This document shows, piece after piece, positions 61,509 to 64,000 of a DNA stretch of 64,000 nt. The notes beneath the pieces are model-generated. The model did no database searches and was not told where the DNA came from. It was given only the letters and a program-made list of their open reading frames with translations. The position numbers and the translations under genes were made by a program. This DNA is from Aestuariivirga litoralis (lineage in GTDB: Bacteria; Pseudomonadota; Alphaproteobacteria; Rhizobiales; Aestuariivirgaceae): NCBI RefSeq assembly GCF_015714715.1, contig NZ_WAHS01000001.1:1860001-1924000 (forward strand). The letters are read 5' to 3'. Position 1 is the first letter of the stretch, and every line of letters starts with the position of its first letter.

Positions 61509-62456
61509 ATGCTGGGGCGCACCGCAGGATCACTCTATTGGATGAGCCGCTATGTCGAGCGGGCCGAGAACATGGCGCGCCTGCTGGAAGTGGGTTATCG
61601 CATTTCGCTGATGCCCGGCACGCTGGAAGGGCATCGTGACGACTGGCGTGCCACACTGCTGGGTGCGGCCTGCGCCTTTGGTTATGACGAGAAATACAAG
61701 GAACTGACGGCAGAGAACGTCATCAACTATCTGCTGTTTGATCTAGACAATACATCTTCCATCAAATCCTGTCTGATGACAGCGCGCAACAATGCCCGCG
61801 CGGTGCGCACAGCACTCACGCGCGATGTGTGGGAGAGTATCAATTCCACCTGGAATGATTTTGACCAGATCACGCCGGAAAGCATCAGCACCACAAGGCT
61901 GCCGGAATTTCTGGAATGGATCAGGCAGCGCTCCATGGCGTTCCGCGGTGCGCTGCTGGGCACCATGTTGCGCACCGACAATTATTATTTCAGCCAGCTT
62001 GGCAATTTTGTCGAACGTGCCGATTCCACTGCGCGCATCCTTGATGTGAAATATTTTATTCTGCTGCCGCGCCCCAGCGATGTGGGCAGTGATCTTGATC
62101 TGCAGCAATGGGGCACAATTCTGCGCTCAGTTTCGGCGCATCGCTCCTATCGCTGGTTCTACCGCGACTCGAGCTACAAGCCCTGGCAGGTGGCGGAATT
62201 CCTGATCTTGCGCGAGGAAATGCCGCGTTCGCTCACTTTCTCGTATCAGTGGATCAACACAGCACTGGGCGGCCTCGAAGAGCTTTATGGCAAGCGCTAT
62301 GATTGCCACAACACTGCCGATCAAAGACTGCAGCAATTGCGCGGCAGCAACATGGATGAAATCTTCCGGCATGGCCTGCACGAATTCCTGCAGGATTTTC
62401 TGTTCACCAACCAGCAGCTGTCGCAGTCCATCGCGCAGACGTTCAACTTCCCGTAA
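61509..62456 (+). CDS. Alpha-E domain protein
   Basis: This 315-residue all-helical protein (formerly DUF403) starts MLGRTAGSLYWMSRYVERAENMARLLEVG, the family hallmark. FSQLGNFVERADSTARILDVKYF and SYKPWQVAEFLILREEMPRS follow. Function is unknown, but the family is nearly always found with the CP-ATPgrasp protein and a transglutaminase-like partner, as here. It probably cooperates in forming or breaking an isopeptide-like bond. Confidence 0.92.
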   Translation: MLGRTAGSLYWMSRYVERAENMARLLEVGYRISLMPGTLEGHRDDWRATLLGAACAFGYDEKYKELTAENVINYLLFDLDNTSSIKSCLMTARNNARAVRTALTRDVWESINSTWNDFDQITPESISTTRLPEFLEWIRQRSMAFRGALLGTMLRTDNYYFSQLGNFVERADSTARILDVKYFILLPRPSDVGSDLDLQQWGTILRSVSAHRSYRWFYRDSSYKPWQVAEFLILREEMPRSLTFSYQWINTALGGLEELYGKRYDCHNTADQRLQQLRGSNMDEIFRHGLHEFLQDFLFTNQQLSQSIAQTFNFP

Positions 62457-62460
62457 ACCC

Positions 62461-63264
62461 ATGCGCCTCATCGTCACCCACAGCACGCATTACACCTATC
62501 AGTCGAGTGTCGACTATTCGGTCCAGCGCCTGCTGCTCACGCCGCTGTCCTTCAAGGGCCAGAAGGTTGAGAGCTGGCGCGTCACTGCGCCGGGCATTGA
62601 AGGCGCGATGCAATACCGCGATGCGTTTGGCAATCAAGTGCATCTGATCACCGCGATCAAGCCCAAGGGTTCTTATTCCATCGTGGCCGAAGGTGTTGTC
62701 GATGTGCAGGACATGACCGGTCTGGTGCAGGGCCTTTCCAACATGGTGCCGGATTATGTTTATCTGCGGCAGGTGCCGAATACCAAACCCAGCGATGCGA
62801 TGCTGGACATGCAGGCGCAATTCAAGACCAAGCCGGGAGACACGCTGGCCTTCCTGCATGAATTGATGGCGGCGGTGCATGGTGCGGTGGCTTATGAAAC
62901 CGGCACAACCGATTCATTGACCACAGGGGCTGAAGCCTTCGCGCAGGGGCGCGGCGTGTGCCAGGATCATGCGCATATTTTTATTGGCTTGGCGCGGGCC
63001 AGTGGCATTCCGACGCGCTATGTGACTGGCTATCTGATTGCCGAGGGCACGGCATCAGCATCGCACGCCTGGGCCGAAGCGATGGTGCCCAATCTGGGCT
63101 GGGTGGGCTTTGATGCCGCCAATGACACCTGCCCCACCGATCATTATATCCGCGTGGCCTGCGGACTGGACGCGGCGGGCACAGCACCAGTGCGCGGCAG
63201 CCGCAGGGGCGGCAATATCGAGCAAATGACAGTTGAAGTGCGCGTGGAAATGGCACAACAGTAG
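62461..63264 (+). CDS. Transglutaminase-like cysteine protease/ligase
   Basis: This 267-residue protein has an N-terminal beta-rich Bact_transglu_N domain and a transglutaminase core. The triad is visible: Cys in GRGVCQDHAHIFIGLAR, His in SASHAWAEAMV and Asp in VGFDAANDTC. ATG 62461 follows the alpha-E stop by four bases; an upstream in-frame start would overlap the preceding gene. It may reverse or trim the product of the ATP-grasp ligase. Confidence 0.92.
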   Translation: MRLIVTHSTHYTYQSSVDYSVQRLLLTPLSFKGQKVESWRVTAPGIEGAMQYRDAFGNQVHLITAIKPKGSYSIVAEGVVDVQDMTGLVQGLSNMVPDYVYLRQVPNTKPSDAMLDMQAQFKTKPGDTLAFLHELMAAVHGAVAYETGTTDSLTTGAEAFAQGRGVCQDHAHIFIGLARASGIPTRYVTGYLIAEGTASASHAWAEAMVPNLGWVGFDAANDTCPTDHYIRVACGLDAAGTAPVRGSRRGGNIEQMTVEVRVEMAQQ

Positions 63265-63293
63265 CGCCGAAATTTGACTGCCTTGGGGATTCG

Positions 63294-64000
63294 ATGACTT
63301 ACTGCGTGGGGCTGCTGATTGACGAAGGCCTGGTGATGGCTGCTGATACGCGCACCAATGCCGGCCTGGACAATGTGGGCAAATTCAAAAAACTTCACAC
63401 TTGGGCCAAGCCCGGCGAGCGGGTTTTCGTGCTGCTGACCGCAGGCAATCTGGCGGTGACGCAAGCGGTGACCAGCCTGCTCGAAGAATCGATGCTGGGG
63501 CCGAAGGCCACTAAAAATCCCGACAGCTTGTTCGCGGCGAAGACCATGTTTCAGGCGGCGCGCATCATCGGCAAGGCGATCCGCGAAGTGCGCCGCATTG
63601 ATGGCGAACATCTGGGCGCGCGCGGCGAAGCGTTTTCCGCCAGCTTCATTTTCGGCGGGCAGATCGGCAAGGAGCGGCCGCGCTTGTTCCAGATTTATAC
63701 TGAAGGTAATTTCATTGAGGCCACGGTGGACACGCCCTTCTTCCAGATCGGGGAGCATAAATATGGCAAGCCCATCCTTGACCGGGTGGCTGATGCCAAG
63801 ATGCCGCTCGGTGAAGCGGCCAAGATGATCCTGATTTCGTTTGATTCCACCTTGCGCTCAAACCTGAGCGTAGGCCTGCCGATTGACATGCTGACTTATG
63901 AGAACGGCAGTTTGAAATTCGAGCATGTGAAGCGCATCGGGCAGGACGACCCGTATTTCCGCATGGTGTCGGGCGAATGGTCGAAGGCGCTCAGGGTCGC
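63294..64000 (+). CDS. Anbu proteasome-like peptidase, 3' truncated
   Basis: The frame from ATG 63294 is open to the window end (at least 235 residues). The start MTYCVGLLIDEGLVMAADTR is that of Anbu, the ancestral beta-subunit of the Ntn-hydrolase family related to HslV and the 20S proteasome. T2 would be the N-terminal nucleophile after Met removal, with D18 and K33 as partners. Family members form self-assembled rings and are almost always encoded with the ATP-grasp, alpha-E and transglutaminase-like genes. The substrate is not known. The remaining C-terminal residues lie beyond the window. Confidence 0.92.
   Translation, partial: MTYCVGLLIDEGLVMAADTRTNAGLDNVGKFKKLHTWAKPGERVFVLLTAGNLAVTQAVTSLLEESMLGPKATKNPDSLFAAKTMFQAARIIGKAIREVRRIDGEHLGARGEAFSASFIFGGQIGKERPRLFQIYTEGNFIEATVDTPFFQIGEHKYGKPILDRVADAKMPLGEAAKMILISFDSTLRSNLSVGLPIDMLTYENGSLKFEHVKRIGQDDPYFRMVSGEWSKALRV

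Noticed and set aside
1-64000. CRISPR arrays, insertion sequences, rRNA genes or a replication origin
   Set aside because: No spacer-repeat pattern, transposase, rRNA segment or DnaA-box cluster was seen; the only tandem repeats are coding.

Overview
The window reads as chromosomal DNA of a free-living, aerobic alphaproteobacterium with roughly 60 % GC, most likely in or near the Hyphomicrobiales. This is inferred from the gene set and arrangements: engB-yidC-rnpA-rpmH, a Zur-controlled zinc uptake operon, a soeABC-type sulfite oxidation operon, the Anbu proteasome-like cluster, and non-pyrrolysine MttB linked to dimethylglycine-dehydrogenase-like enzymes. No single gene fixes the genus. Genes are dense, and many are joined by ATGA, GTGA or TGATG overlaps.

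Layout. 1-5 kb: the end of an HD/LuxR-type regulator, a SnoaL-like protein, a four-gene operon built on a secreted FAD oxidase, and a low-GC DUF2306-like membrane protein. 5-12 kb: an MHS transporter with a large periplasmic insert, a small exported protein, engB-yidC-rnpA-rpmH, and an orphan histidine kinase. 12.1-14.5 kb: tRNA-Arg(ACG) followed by an AT-richer two-gene module (HTH protein plus a protein resembling the uracil-DNA glycosylase superfamily). 14.8-18 kb: an aldo/keto reductase, metY and cysE, with a pseudoknot-capable leader over the metY ribosome binding site. 18-27.5 kb: a LysR-controlled operon that fits stepwise removal of three N-methyl groups followed by transamination. 27.5-36.6 kb: an eight-gene beta-oxidation operon behind a MerR-type promoter. 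36.7-42.6 kb: hydroxypyruvate isomerase, glycerol kinase, a DES-like lipid desaturase, an OmpA lipoprotein and a NicO metal exporter pair. 42.7-45.8 kb: zur, a previously unmarked 34-residue membrane ORF, znuC, znuB and znuA, with a clear Zur box.

45.9-55.1 kb is the most unusual part. A 1607-residue Ser/Thr-rich protein is made of an 8-residue motif nested in 109-residue units. Thirteen tryptophan codons fall at exactly 327-bp steps, and the units repeat in an ABABA pattern, giving a third level of 545 residues. It heads an operon with an OGT-like (GT41) glycosyltransferase and UDP-glucose dehydrogenase, and a UDP-xylose synthase gene converges on it. I propose a self-contained cytoplasmic O-glycosylation system with its own substrate protein and nucleotide-sugar supply.

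55.4-60 kb carries soeABC. 60-64 kb carries the cluster of circularly permuted ATP-grasp, alpha-E, transglutaminase-like protein and Anbu peptidase, with the last gene cut by the window end. No CRISPR array, insertion sequence, rRNA or replication origin was seen.
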